A stretch of DNA of 64,000 nt from Xylocopa sonorina (taxonomy: Eukaryota > Arthropoda > Insecta > Hymenoptera > Apidae): the NCBI RefSeq assembly GCF_050948175.1, contig NC_135198.1:3733001-3797000 (forward strand). The letters run 5' to 3'. A program made the translations under genes and the position numbers. How positions within the stretch are numbered: position 1 is the stretch's first letter; every line of letters starts with the position of its first letter. The notes below the pieces were generated by a model. The model did not search any database. It had not been told where the DNA came from and saw only the letters and a program-made list of their open reading frames with translations. Of this stretch, positions 38,401-51,100 are shown piece by piece.

Positions 38401-39891
38401 TTAGTTATTAAAATTATTTTATAGCGCGAAGATATAATTAAGATCGAAGGAGATAAAAAAATATCGAGTTCTTTATATCGAAGTAATGAGTATTGAAAAG
38501 TATAAGTTTCTTTAAACGTATATACTCGCATAATTATGATTATCGACTCTGTATATGTTAGGTAGTATTTAATTGGCTAAAAATGATCACCAGTTACCTC
38601 GGATAATAACATTCGTGGGAACCACGAAAGCAATAAGCCAGGGACGACAAGTAGTATGGTGAGGATCGGTAAGCCTAACCACCACGCCCCGATTTGTTCC
38701 CTGTACGATTCTATGGGCGTTAAATCCACCGCGTCGATCCTGTGTCGAGAAGAATTTTCACAAAGTATTGAATCTTGTGTGTATTCCAAGTGTTTGAATT
38801 TTACTTTAGAAATTTGTGATACGACATTAGAATACGAAAGTGAAATTCATTGATCGCTGTTACTCACCTAAGGCAACCCCACGCCAAGATAAATCCAAAA
38901 AGGACACCCATAATTTTCACAGCGATGAGGAGTCCGATGAAAGGGGCCACGTGTTTATTTTTAGTATTGTCGTCTAAGTAGGAGATGCCCAAAGCAAAGT
39001 ACGCAATATTGGCTACACCAGATATAATTTGCATAACTATCATCACTGCTAACGTGAAGTAGCAGGATTCATCCTCTGTTGGAACGATTCTCGATGACGC
39101 CACGTTGCACAGCTCTCGGCTATCGTCTGCGAAATAATTTTATTCTAGTGTAATATTGCCTTTCTGTTATAACTTTCAGTGAATACCTGCGTATATCGAG
39201 AGATGCGTGAAATTTTCCGTTTCCTCGGCAACTTTCGTCTGATGGGTCAGATGCGGGATTATCATAACGAAATACGAAACGCTTTGCAGAAGAACTACCG
39301 CACCAATCCAGGCGGCTCTGTGAATTCTGTTACCCCAATATGCGACGACTATCCCAAGAACGAAGGGTGTCAAGTCTGATATCACCAGCACCCATTCTGT
39401 AGAATTTAAACAGAGCGTTTTATAAAAATTTTTAAATAATACGTGAATAATTGAAATATTACGTGAAGTGCACGATACAGTAGATAAATTATTTTAAATT
39501 TCAGCCAAAAACAATTCATATAATTATTATAGTTTATCGGTAATAGTAAAATGAATTTAATTATTCTGAAAATGAACAATTTTTTCGTTGAGCATTTGGA
39601 TATAGTATAATTGAAGTAATCGAAACACATACCCACTAGATAGGGATCGAATTGGTACCTCCGCGCTATCGTAGGGGCTGCTATGTGAAGGTACGCGTGA
39701 GCAGCGGCTTGGACCAATCCCACCCATGACAGTAGCCCAACGAAAAGAGGTCTGGTTGCAAATCTTGCTAATTTCGGACATGGCAATTGTTTGCAACCGC
39801 AGTCTATCGACTGGTCCGGTATAGGGTTGGCTGGTCCACTTAAAGAACCTTCCACTTCTGGCTGTATCGCTTCTTCGGGATGTGCAGTCAT
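35436..39891 (-). CDS. Divergent OATP/SLCO family transporter with long disordered C-terminal tail, gene C
   Basis: Nine exons on the minus strand, listed 5' to 3': 39891-39633, 39396-39187, 39126-38868, 38739-38598, 38260-37969, 37898-37709, 37605-37353, 37007-36566 and 36331-35436. The phases are 1, 1, 2, 0, 1, 2, 0, 1, giving 2,943 nt, or 980 aa. The transporter core covers about residues 1-665. The signature is reduced to IGAWWLG (259-265), without the DPRW part. The Kazal-like loop is complete, with cysteines at about 458, 462, 464, 474, 486, 490, 505 and 507, and contains SPCHAGC. Exon 9 adds about 298 residues that are acidic and rich in Ser and Pro, with SPQSSQSPQSSQSPQSPP at 841-858. 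OATP cores normally end soon after the last membrane segment, so this tail is unusual. The exon 8 acceptor was chosen at ccccag|ttt because a nearby one would break the frame. Substrate and one-to-one orthologue are unknown. Confidence 0.87.
35786..35857 (-). repeat. Coding tandem repeat in the tail of gene C
   Basis: Short repeats of the type CTCTGAGGACT on the + strand encode the reiterated SPQSSQ and SPQSPP units of the disordered tail. The alternating GAACTCTGAG and GACTCTGAG units suggest expansion by slippage in steps of 9 or 18 bp. Confidence 0.75.
38261..38597 (-). other. Intron 4 of gene C (337 bp)
   Basis: On the minus strand the donor is gag|gtaact and the acceptor aatcag|gc, phase 0. 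It lies in the intracellular loop after the GAWWLG-containing segment, where gene A also has a phase 0 intron. Nothing else was recognised in it. Confidence 0.8.
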
Positions 39892-41760
39892 CCCTTTGAG
39901 AAAATGAAATTCGCAATTGATTGGGCTTGGAAATTCAGGGGTAAATTCGAAGGAAAAATTAAAGAATCGTTTTCGAAATTAACAAGAGCAGTAGTTTCAT
40001 CGTTTGTCAAATTTATCGACTATTTTACTGAGAATTAGCATTCTTATTCTTTTTCTTTAATTTCACTAACTATGCATCGAAGAAAGTTTTAGTAAATCCA
40101 AGATAATATTTCGAGATAATATATTTCGACTAAGAAAGTAATTACGTGCATGAAATAATATTTACAATATGTATAGCCAATAGCAGAGAAACATCACTGA
40201 TAAGAATCAATCTATTCGATAGTTTCAATCGAAAATTTCGCGAGCACCCTAAATCCCTTCGATTATTACGATCGCAACGCTAACACCAGTCACACATATT
40301 CTAATACACGTGCACGACAGTTTGTTGGTCAAGATGAATCACCTGTGATGACGTCCTCTCCGATTCACAGAATACCTCCCACGATCGCCCGCGTCAGAGA
40401 TCCACCCAGCACCGAATTTCTTCGATTAGACACCCTCTGCTTCAGAATCCATACGATCCACCAGGAAGAGTAATTATCCGGACACGAGGAAACTCCAGTT
40501 GACACAGTTACACCGTTGAAAGAAGTCGAGATCGATCGACGACGTCCGCTTTTCAATTAGACACGGCGATTATCGATGCGATCGTCGAAATCGATGGCGT
40601 AATCACATGGTGGTGCCACCGTCGCGGTTTCCGGCCAATTTTCACACTCGAACTCGCCCGATTCCCGCCCTTTTCCCTCCGTGCAGCAGAAAAACAGGCC
40701 AGTACAATGGTAAAACCGAGCGACGTCAAGGCAGAGGCGAGGCTCTTTTACTCGACGCGATGGCACGTTATCTTATTACAGATACGACGCTCAGATATCG
40801 CCTCTGATAAAGGTGGAGCGTAATATACGCATGTGCCACAATGGCGAGGCGGCTGCTCGTGCCTCGTATCCGGCAGAAAAAAATATTTGCCAAATGTGCA
40901 ACGCCCTCATTATCGAACCGACGATAACCAATAAATCCAATATTTAAAGGGGATGAAGTCTAAAGGGACTTCTGATAACGGATGCGATCGTTGGGACTCG
41001 TTGTCGACGCATCTATGTGTACATTTGTTACGTAAGATTCTTATGTTTTATATCAATGATATGATATTGGATGGGTGGAAAAAATGATATTGCGAAATAT
41101 CGATCGCGGTGGTGAGCGTGTCTTTCAGTTGCGATTGTTCGATTGATCGATGCAGTCTGTGACGTTTCATTGTGCGATGTTTATGACGCCTGATGTGTTC
41201 GCATAGTTTTGTAATCGAAACAATACCAGGAACAAGGGAATCGATTAAAGATTTGCCGGCTGAAAGTTCGTCGAGAATTTACGGAAACTTGTAAGCACAG
41301 CGTTACCTTCAAATTGTAACGTTTCATGGTTCTTGTGATTCTTAGCAATATAGATAACGTGGTTATCAGAGCCTAGTTCAAGATTATTGACGAATCTCGT
41401 AAATACACCAACTATTTTGATCTATCAAAAAATCAACAGTGAACAATCGAAGGCGAGTTTATTTAAAACACAATTATAGCTTTGTAACACGCATACTCAA
41501 ATGTATTCTCATTTCGTATTAACTAATCATCGACACTAAGTATAACACTTTTAATTCTATATTTATAAAATTATCAATTATATCAAAGAAAGGTGTGACA
41601 TATCAGGTTCTTAATCATATCTTTTCACAAATTCCATAAAAAAATGCAGATATTATACAACTAAATATCATTAGAACCTCGACTTCCAAAAAGCATAGTA
41701 ACCAACCCAAAATTGCTACATTTCCATTCTAAAGCATTTTCAACAATTACAAATTTCAAA
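39892..41760. other. Upstream region of gene C
   Basis: AT-rich DNA lies at 39.9-40.3 kb and 41.0-41.75 kb, with a GC-richer patch at 40.35-40.85 kb that may hold the promoter or 5' UTR of gene C. No coding exon with splice support was recognised on either strand. Confidence 0.4.
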
Positions 41761-44700
41761 TTTCGGCGCGAAGCGAGTGTCAGTCCAGCGCAACTTGGAG
41801 AACGCGTCTGACCGCTACCATCTGGATCCACTAGGCGCACTGTGAACTATTCCACCCTGAAACGTTCTTATCCCTCGCTCAGCTCGAGCCAGTAAAACAG
41901 CGTGTCGATTCGATTTCGTATTCCATCGAAGTGGCGACGAAACCTTCGCGACAGCGAGTCGCAACCCCCGTGGCCGTCCAATTTCGAGAATGGCACGGGC
42001 CAGTCCCAGCAGCTTGGCCAAGCTGAAGCGCCACGGAGAAGAAGGAGTTAGCACGCTTAAGCACACTTAAGTCGTCGCCATAAGAAAATGACGAATGCCA
42101 ATTAGCATATGAAAAGCTTCCCTCGTTCGCCAGTTCGGTTGGTTGAGCGCGTCGCGACCGCCCGTGAGGGGGTCGCCGCTTGGCAGGGCGATCACGTTTT
42201 TGAATATTAAGGGCAGGATTACACCGAGGGCTTAACGCGCGAAATTTAGTCCGGCGCAGCCAGAAACGAAAAGAAATCACCCTTAAGACCCACCCGCGGC
42301 GGTGCTGGGAAATCGCTGCCAGGACCAGCAACGCCGTGGCCCTTTCAACTTCTCCGCTTCTTCGTCACTGGCGTCATACATCATCCTCTTAACCGATCGC
42401 ACCGAATCACGGTGATAAATGAATTGCCGCGCTGTTGGATTAACCTGCGTCGCGAGAGGGACTTTTAATTCTTGCGATTTTCTGCGATAAATATCGTGGG
42501 GAAAAGAAAGCGTTTGTGTTTTAAATATTTAAGCTTGTTCCTCGATTTTTGGACTGCGGAAAATTCGATGAGGCTGAACAGTCAATTTTTTAAATTCACA
42601 GTTGTGTCATGAAATAATTAAGCGGAATGGATCATCTTTTAAACAAAATACATTGTAATAACCCTAGTTTACAAAGCTGCAGCATAACACTTCTCGAAAT
42701 TTTGTTTTCTGTTCCTACTAGAATATTATAAGTTTCTAAAAAAATTGGTTGAAACGTGAAAACATTCTTGCAGATAAATGTACAGTTATTGATATCAGAT
42801 AACCGATACGCGTGTATGTATATGCGCATAGAGCTCTCGTTGGTCCAGATAGGAACCGCGGACGGTAATATACGCGGCCATAACGATCGCGCCCAGTCTC
42901 AGGTACCAAATAGGCACAACCGAAACATAGAAATGTATTTATACACGCGTATGTAAGTACATCTATAGATATCTCCGGTCGGTGGATGCCGGCTTTCCAT
43001 TAGCAGAGTAAGTGACCACCGCTCGCATTTTCTTTGATGTCAGTTAATTTACTAATAACATCGTTCCACGGCTACTCTTCGTTCACCCTCTAAATATTTG
43101 TATAGCCAACATATCGACTTGTCCTCGTGTAATTAAGCTACATTATTATTTGAGCGGAGGGGGTAGCAGGGTTGGCGAGCGGGAAAAAGGCCCGTGGTTG
43201 AACCCGAACTCCTCTCAAAATGAACTTTCCATCGGTTACTGTCCGGTTAAACTGCTCCAAATGAGTTTCCATACACACACGCACACGCGTGTGTTCACTT
43301 CTTTCCAACAAATTATACAGACAACTCGTGACAAGATAATCATTGAGGTTCACTGACAAAAAGAGAAGAAGGACGCATTAGAAAACTAACGAAACCACAT
43401 TTCTCTCAAAAATTCCTTCAAAATCTTGCAAAGCGTCAAGCGCAACATAATCGTTCCAACCTTTTTTCCTGCACGCGTCCAACTTCGAAGAAGACTTCTC
43501 TGAAGGCATAATTTCGAACGATTAGCGCGAGCGTAGGAAAAAAGCCGAGAGGCGGAGGAATAAAAAAGGGGGCGCCGCGGCGGAGGGTTGAAGCTCACGG
43601 ACGACCGTCTCAGGAACAGAGACGGCGGGGTAGTCGAAGGGGGAGCCAGTTCGGCGATCTTAGCAGGGGATTACGTAGAATTAAATCCCTCGCGGGGGCG
43701 TGCCCCCGTAACACTTAATTTTTCCCCCCGATTTTTTAATCTCCCGGTAAATATCGTCCCGCTTCGTCCCCCTTTTTCGCGTAGCTGAACCTCTGCTACG
43801 CCTGCGTCTTCTCTTTCTCTCTCTCTCTCCCCTCAACCATCGTCAAAGGAGAACCCATTTAAAAACCTCATCAATGCTTAAGCCTCCGCGCTACCATAGG
43901 AACTAATCCCTCCTATTTTAACGCAGCGCGAAGGTGAGAGAAGGAGCCACGCGGCGGCGGAGCAGAGCAGCCGGCCGGTACGCGCTTTTAAAAGTAAGTC
44001 TCCGCCTTTATTAGTAGATACAACAGTTTTATTTCCACCGAAAAAAGCAAAGGACGGAGAGAAAGGGAGATCTGCCACGGCGGCCCGCCTTTGGTTTCTT
44101 TCGATCGCTCCGTCCACCGCCACAGCCCCCTCGATGCGTTCTTAACTCGAACGGGGCCCTCGCCTTCGAGAAACGAGCTTACCCGACGCTACGACCTTTC
44201 AGACACGCCTAATTGGCAGCCTCTGTCAACCTGCCCGGAAACCGGCGACGCTCCGCACCGGGAACTTTAACGATCGCGTAATCGATGTATCCTTTTCCCC
44301 GCTTCCGTGGCTGCCCACTTTCATTTCGGTTATTGGACTCTGGCTTTATTAATGCTGAGAGATGTGTCCTTTCGGAAGTGAATTCGATTTCGTTTGAAAC
44401 GCGTTTGAGAGTGTGGGTGGGTTCGTGTGTCTTTCACGAATGCGCCATTTTCTTTTTAAATATTAGATTGGCGATCGATCACGTGATCATTGTCGTCTTG
44501 CCTCTTCGATAATAACAACAGTGCCTTGCTCATCCTTAATGCATACATATAAGGGTAAGTAAGGGTTTCTCTTTTTCTTCCACCTCGTACACGTTACATT
44601 TCTAAAGAAGTCAAATGGTTTCGTTGGCATTCTGTTCTGCGCAGAAACTCTAACCAATTCAAATGTTTCGTTTCAATCGGACGCACACCCCCAGATCCCG

Positions 44701-45185
44701 TGTAATTCGATGAAATTAAAACGCGCTCCAAGCAACAAACCGTCGCGGATACCGCGAACGTGCTCCAATCAAAGCGGTACATTTTTGTTCGATTCATTAC
44801 ATTCCGACGGATCGATGGCAATTTTGTAACGATAACATATTTGCGGCGGAACGTTTCCGGCGAGGTTTCCGGGGCCGGGTCGGGTTGATACGCGGACGCG
44901 ACAAGCTCGCGTCGCGACTGTAATACGCTTTAAACTGTTAATAGAGTACCGTGGAGGGTGTTTGGCTGCGGTTGAATCTCAAGTGTTGGGCTAACATTCA
45001 TGATGAAATTAATCTGGAGCGGCCGATCGGGGGGGTAGCGTAGCCGGTTAAAAAGCTCCCGGCTTTCCAGCCGGTGGACCATCCGCGCGTCCCATAGGTT
45101 TGCACCCTCCTCGGTTGACCTCGACCCTTCCACGGGATTCGGTCGGATGCGGCCGCGGCGCGGCCTGCCGCTTGTCGTCGCTCTA
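41761..45185. other. Gene-poor interval with GC islands, part 1
   Basis: GC-rich islands at about 41.76-42.38, 43.45-44.28 and 44.85-45.18 kb are separated by AT-rich DNA. The hairpin at 43693-43708 lies in the second island. Open frames within the islands read in several frames on both strands at once, which reflects composition rather than coding. Confidence 0.4.
43693..43708. repeat. GC-only inverted repeat
   Basis: The arms CGGGGGC and GCCCCCG flank a 2-nt spacer. The G-run is followed nearby by several other C- or G-runs in the same island. Confidence 0.7.
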
Positions 45186-48100
45186 TTCATATGTGTAAAC
45201 GTCTATCTGGAGTTGAAACTTTGACCCTCCGGTGACCACTTGTGAGAAAAGTCGACTGGCAGTGCTCTGTGCGTGTGTGTTGTTGAATATGATTAAGTAC
45301 ACGTGCATAGCCCGTGGCAAGAGCAATCGATATTGAAAAATAGCAAGAGTATGTACGTATGTGTGTGCGTGTGAGATCACTTTTGACGAATTTTTGTGAG
45401 ACTGTAACACTGTGATTTTTCGTGGAGGTAAGCTCATGTGGGAAAGCTGCGCGCGCAGTATTTTGCTATTGGATAAAGAAAGACAGCTATGTGATTTGGA
45501 ATTGTTATCGTTGGAATAAGAATTGTCTTTTAAATAAAGTTATTAGTAGGTGTTATTGTGCATTCATCGCTGTTAACAATCATCTCGATGATACGAAACC
45601 ACGCGGTACTGGAACATCGCAAGAGGCGAAGGGATTAATTTATTCCTCGAGGTTCGAAGTATAATAACCGCGACTTCCTCTTCTTTGTTCGCTGCCTTTT
45701 TAAGAAAATGCGGCGCAAGGTTTCCCATAAAAGCACCGATGAGATAACAGCCTGCAGAGCCTAACGAAACCGCGACGGGGGTGGAAGACGAGCGCTTAAC
45801 ATGACAATAGCCACTCAGGGTAACCTCACACCACTCAGCTGCTACGTATTCCCACCGGAGCCAATGCAAAGGTGGATCGCGACTAAGAATTACAAGCCTT
45901 TTATGAATCGCAGATCTTGATAAATTGTTCCTTCGTTGTGTTTTTCCTCGTTACCGTCAGATTTACCAACATCCGCCAAAGAACGTTACTTGTCCTACAT
46001 TCCATCGTGGCGATTATCGATCTCGAATCTTTTGTAAATTGCGTTTATTAACGAGTCGTCAAGATTACACAGACGAGACCAAAAGAGCAAACGCAAAACC
46101 AAACTAATCACCAATCTCAAAAAACTATTCAAAAGACTGAAATCTAAACGTAGATTACCACCATCTTGGTACCAAACTTCCAACCGAACCAAACGAACCA
46201 GAAGAAATTCTACGCGCGACGTAATTTCACGACAAATTTTTCTTCAATGTAAACGACATCTTGCACGATCTACAGGGGGAAAGAAAAAAAAAGTCGAAAC
46301 GCAAAGACGCAGAGATTCCATTCGCGAAATTACCGGGCGTCATTTAGCGGCGGCGCGGTGGTTGGGGTGGGTGGTACCCTCTGGTTTTTCCCTCTTTCAT
46401 GAAAAGTCCGCGACGCGGTGGCAGAGCGCCGCCATGAATTCCGTCTTTCACGGCGATAAATAAAAGTAAAGCGTAAAGCAAAGACATCCGACGGTGGTCC
46501 GCCCCTCGTCTGGTTGAACTGCACGAGCGGCCGCCACCCCCTCGATCTCGTCGATACCAGGCTGCATCGAACCCCTCTTATACCCCATTGAAACCGGCGT
46601 CTCTTAGAACTATGACTGGTTCGCGTATCGCGCGGCCACCCAAGATAAATATACCGCATTTCTCCAGCATCGGCTACCGTGAGACGCGCGTAATCCTCAA
46701 ACGGACGCGCGCACATACGCGCACGCTCGATGTCTTGGTGACGGCTGGGTTCCTTTACGACGGGATGGCTCGAAGGGAGCGCGGAAAAAAGATCTCCACC
46801 AATTATCAGAAACGCGTCCTTTTGATCTGTGCACGCGTGTGTTGATTCGCGTAAAACCCTTGCTTTTATTTGCGAGAGGCACCGTCTACGCCGGTTCCAG
46901 GTTTCCTCGTGATTCGCGCGGCGCAAAGTGGCGCCCCTCTGTCTTTACGCGCGGGACACGTCGACGGTGCTCTCGCGCGCGCTCAAGTTTCTTCTCGACT
47001 CTCTATTTGGTCTGCAATTATTTTTTCAGGGAAAATTAGCGGGGACAAACTTGTCGTTGCTCCTCTTCTTCCCTCCCTTTTTTTTATTTTGCTGTTCTGG
47101 TTAATTTATCCGATTGCTACTTTAGACGGTTGTTGACTGATACTTGTTTGTCGAAGTCTTGCGTCTCTCCGTGTACACAGTTCACTCGTACAAATTTATG
47201 CGTGCGTGTACGTGCATTCATACATTTGCACGCTATTTGGAACGAGACGACGCGAGTTAATTTTCGTGGAACTGAACGGAGAAAGAAAATAGTTGCAAGG
47301 AACGCAAATTGTCTCGAGGAATTTATGAACAAAATGACGTTATCGATTGATGGATCGCGAACTAAAGTCGGAATCGATGTTCGAAAATCGAGAGGGGCGC
47401 ATTGGATCGGTCGCGAGACGGGTCGAGAGGGCCATCTTAATTTTGGGACGTAGATTCGAAAGAAAAGAACCGACGGTGGAAGGAAGGGGTTAACTTCTAA
47501 TTGTTTTGTTAAATGACGCGCGAGTAAGAATCCCTGGGAGGACTTAAGCCCGTAAGCGAGCGCCAGCGGCGGTTTCAGTTGGTCCCGTCTACTCCCCGGC
47601 TCTTCCAGCTTTCTTTCTCTCCGCTCTTCCCTTGATTCCGCCTCTCCGCCCCGCGGCCAAGCCTCTCGGCCGCCTTAATTCTTAGCTTTATTCTCTTCTA
47701 AGACTCTCTCTTAATTTCTTATTTCCCCCTCCACCGATTCCAGCCCGCGTACTATCTTACCTTTCGCAATTTATACTCGGGGAAAGAACGAACGGGGGTG
47801 GAAGAGGAAAAGCGAGAGAGAGGGAGAGAGACGGTGGTAGAGAGGCCACTGAATGCCAGGCTTAAGCAGACAATGCTTCGCTTTCAAACGGCGACTTCGA
47901 AGACCTTTCTTTCGCATTAGATACTTTAATTCTTTAAACGTGTCTTCCCGCCGGCTGAGATGCCCTCCGACGTTCCTACAACCTTCTACCCCCGAAACAG
48001 GCTCGATCGATAACGAAGATTTATCTCGCGCAACGCTGCTATTCGTTCTGTGATCTTCGCGAGATTGATATCCAGGAAATATTTTTTTATCGAAATGTTT

Positions 48101-51100
48101 CGTTTTTTTTTCATTAGCGAGATCGTTAGAAAGACGTTCCGGCTTGGTTCGACCCTTTCAGAGGGTTAGAACTGCCCAAGCGCTCTCTGATAGTTCGGTC
48201 GATTTAACTTCTTTAACTTCTGACAAATTTAATTTCTTTTTAATATTCTATTTAATGTTAAATTCGATTAACGTTTCTGAAATGTACAAATATATCCTCG
48301 TGTTATTGAAGAAATAATTTGAGATTTATCTTCTGGGTCAGAGAATCATTGATACGTTGGAACGTTACTGAAAGGATGTTACTTAAGGAGGAAACTATCG
48401 AATAACCGTCAAACGTTCGTGTACATAGTTGACAATGAGATGTCAAACCCTTCGGAAATGTCGGCACGAGCGACCTAGACCCTAGACCAGATATCAAAGT
48501 AACAATGGACGTCTTAGAATTGTTTCATTCTTATCCATCGATAACAAACATTATTAATTTTATTATCACGCATCACGCATATACATTCACTTCTCTTACA
48601 GCAGATAGAATAATAATTTTCATTATCATCATTTGCATAAATTTTTGATGAAAGCAAAGGTATTATAATTCAGCAGTACAAAATGTTTATTTCATTATAA
48701 ATTCTTTTTTGTAGTGCACTGAAAATTCTTAGCGAGAACGGGGTGAGACTATTTGGCAGGAAATCTGGAGGGATCGATCACGAGGGCGCAGAAATACGCG
48801 CACCGTTACCTCTCGATCGCCTACGATGGTATTTTTGCAAGCAAACAATTCCCGTTCTACTGAGCTGATACTGTTTCAGAGGAACACCGACCACCGTAAA
48901 CTGCCATAATTATTCGATACCTCTTGACACACCTAATTGGACAACTTGGCCGGTGAATGGTACCGGAAGAGAGCAAGATGGGGGCCGGACGGGAAGAAGA
49001 AGCTGAAGGTGTGGGGGGTTGCGCGAACCCCGGGAAGGATCGTCGAAGAGAGACGATACTGACCGTCGATTTCTACTGACCATCCGTGGACCAACCATCG
49101 GCTCGTAATGGCCACTTTGAGGGCCCGCCATAAGCTTTCCCAAAGAGACGAACCCTTGCCCTAAGTGGTCTTACACCGACGTTTCGACGAGGTAGATACT
49201 TACTTTGCCTATCCGCAATATGACCTAACCTTTTACCCTGCGCCATTACCATCTTTCTCTCTGCCCCGTGTCCGTCTCTGTCTTAAGTTTACCGTCCCCC
49301 GTGGCCGCCCGCTCGCCACATTTCTGCCTCATCCTCTCTTAACCTGCACGTTTAATTAATCGGATATCAATTTCTATCTTTCCGAGCGTACCAGAATTCG
49401 CCATTCGACGGGTCCGCGTAATCCTCGAGAAGCAGCCTGGAAACTGCAGGGAATTGTGTTACTGCGATGGTTTTCTATCCTCGAGCCAATCAACTACGAA
49501 ACACGGCAACCGAACGTGATTTCGTTAACGCTAGAATCGAGACGCTATATTAATTATTTAAGTACGCGAGTGGAAAGATTTGAACGGCTGAGAGACACCA
49601 TTTCTGTTGCCCAAGTACTCTCTTTAAATTTAAGGCAAGATCAGGCATCACAAAGGTGTTACATTCTGTTGCAATGTTTGGTATTAAAAAAATATTGAAC
49701 AGACGGTAGATAAAATTGAATAAGCTATTGAAGCAAAAGTTTGTCGTCAAACTGTCCTCATTCTACTTACTACTGCAGACTTCCTCCACTTGCAGTGATT
49801 TATTAACCCGTTCAGATCCGATCCCTTTCTCGAAAATAAAGATGTTCTTTACTGTTATTAGACGAGTTAGAATATTATTATTCAATGATGTTCGTATAAA
49901 TGTAGTCACAGCTTCGCTGTCTCGAGTCAGACATCGAAGTAATAGAACAGTGTGCATTACAATGGCGACAGGTCTAAACGGAGGTTAAAAACTGCAAACT
50001 TTCCATCAGATTTACGCGTTTTCAGCGAACATCGGTTTAGTTTTGAGGCCGCACAGACGCGTCAGATGGCGTGCAAGTGATTCTACCGTGTGTGCGGACA
50101 CGCGAATCGAGTCCTGCGATTTTAATATCGAAAAAACCGAATGACGCGAGGGTAGTCGCGTGCTGCGGCGGAGGGGGTGGTCGAGGAACGTGGAAGAGCA
50201 GAAGTACCATCGAAACAGGGGTTTCAGAGACTAAATGGAGGCACTGCAGGAGCAAGGGTTAACTCAATAGAGTTCTAAGTGAATTACTTATCGCGTACAC
50301 CCAGTATACAGACTAGATGCGTTTAGCTATAGGTCACGGATACTCAGCGACGAAGCTGAATTTCATCGACGTGAATAAACACGCGTACACTTCTTTCTCC
50401 CGTCGCGTTGGGGTTTATTTTTTAATTAGCTTTTTTTCGAGAACTTCAATTTCCCTTTGTCGGACGACAATAATGCAATCAAGCTTGATTACGTTACGTA
50501 ATTGGACGCGTGCCTCTTTTTTTAGTAGCTCGTAAGACCGCCAGCGTTATGGACGTTGCATCTCTGATGCGTCCGTAAAAACGATTACCGTATCGTTGCT
50601 CGAGCACAAATTTTCGCCAGAAAAGACTGGAACGATGGAAATTTTGTTTGCCTAAATTATTTCAGTTTACGGACGGTGGATCGAGTTGAACGAACTATAG
50701 CGACGCTTTCTGGTAGTGGTGAATTGTAGAAAACCGAATTCCAAGGGTTATGCCCTTCCAAGAGCCCTCACGAAGCCTTCTAGTACTGGGATCTTTGATG
50801 GACGCCTGGTTGCTCAAGAAAATTCAGTTAGTCCGCAGCTTTGTGTCCTGTCGCGTGGCAGGGGTTGGAGGGGTGATAGTGCTCGGACGGATGTCTCTGC
50901 TTCGAACTTAATTAGCCGTCGCAGCCTTAATTACCGCCTGATATTGCTCCGGAACAATTAACGCAATTAACCGGAGAAAGTGTTGCGCGACGTCTTTTCT
51001 TTCGAACCTCCCCCGTCTTCGATTCCTCGCCGTTACGGATGCCTCGCTCGTCCCGTTGCATCGAGGCGGAAAAAATTTTACGCGCGACACTTCCGTCCAG

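Noticed and set aside
45018..45105. Segment resembling a tRNA by its GC stems
   Set aside because: No A-box/B-box pair and no cloverleaf could be drawn.
46330..46926. 198-codon minus-strand frame
   Set aside because: It overlaps several open frames on the + strand in a GC-rich island. The protein is Arg-rich without domain features, as expected from composition.
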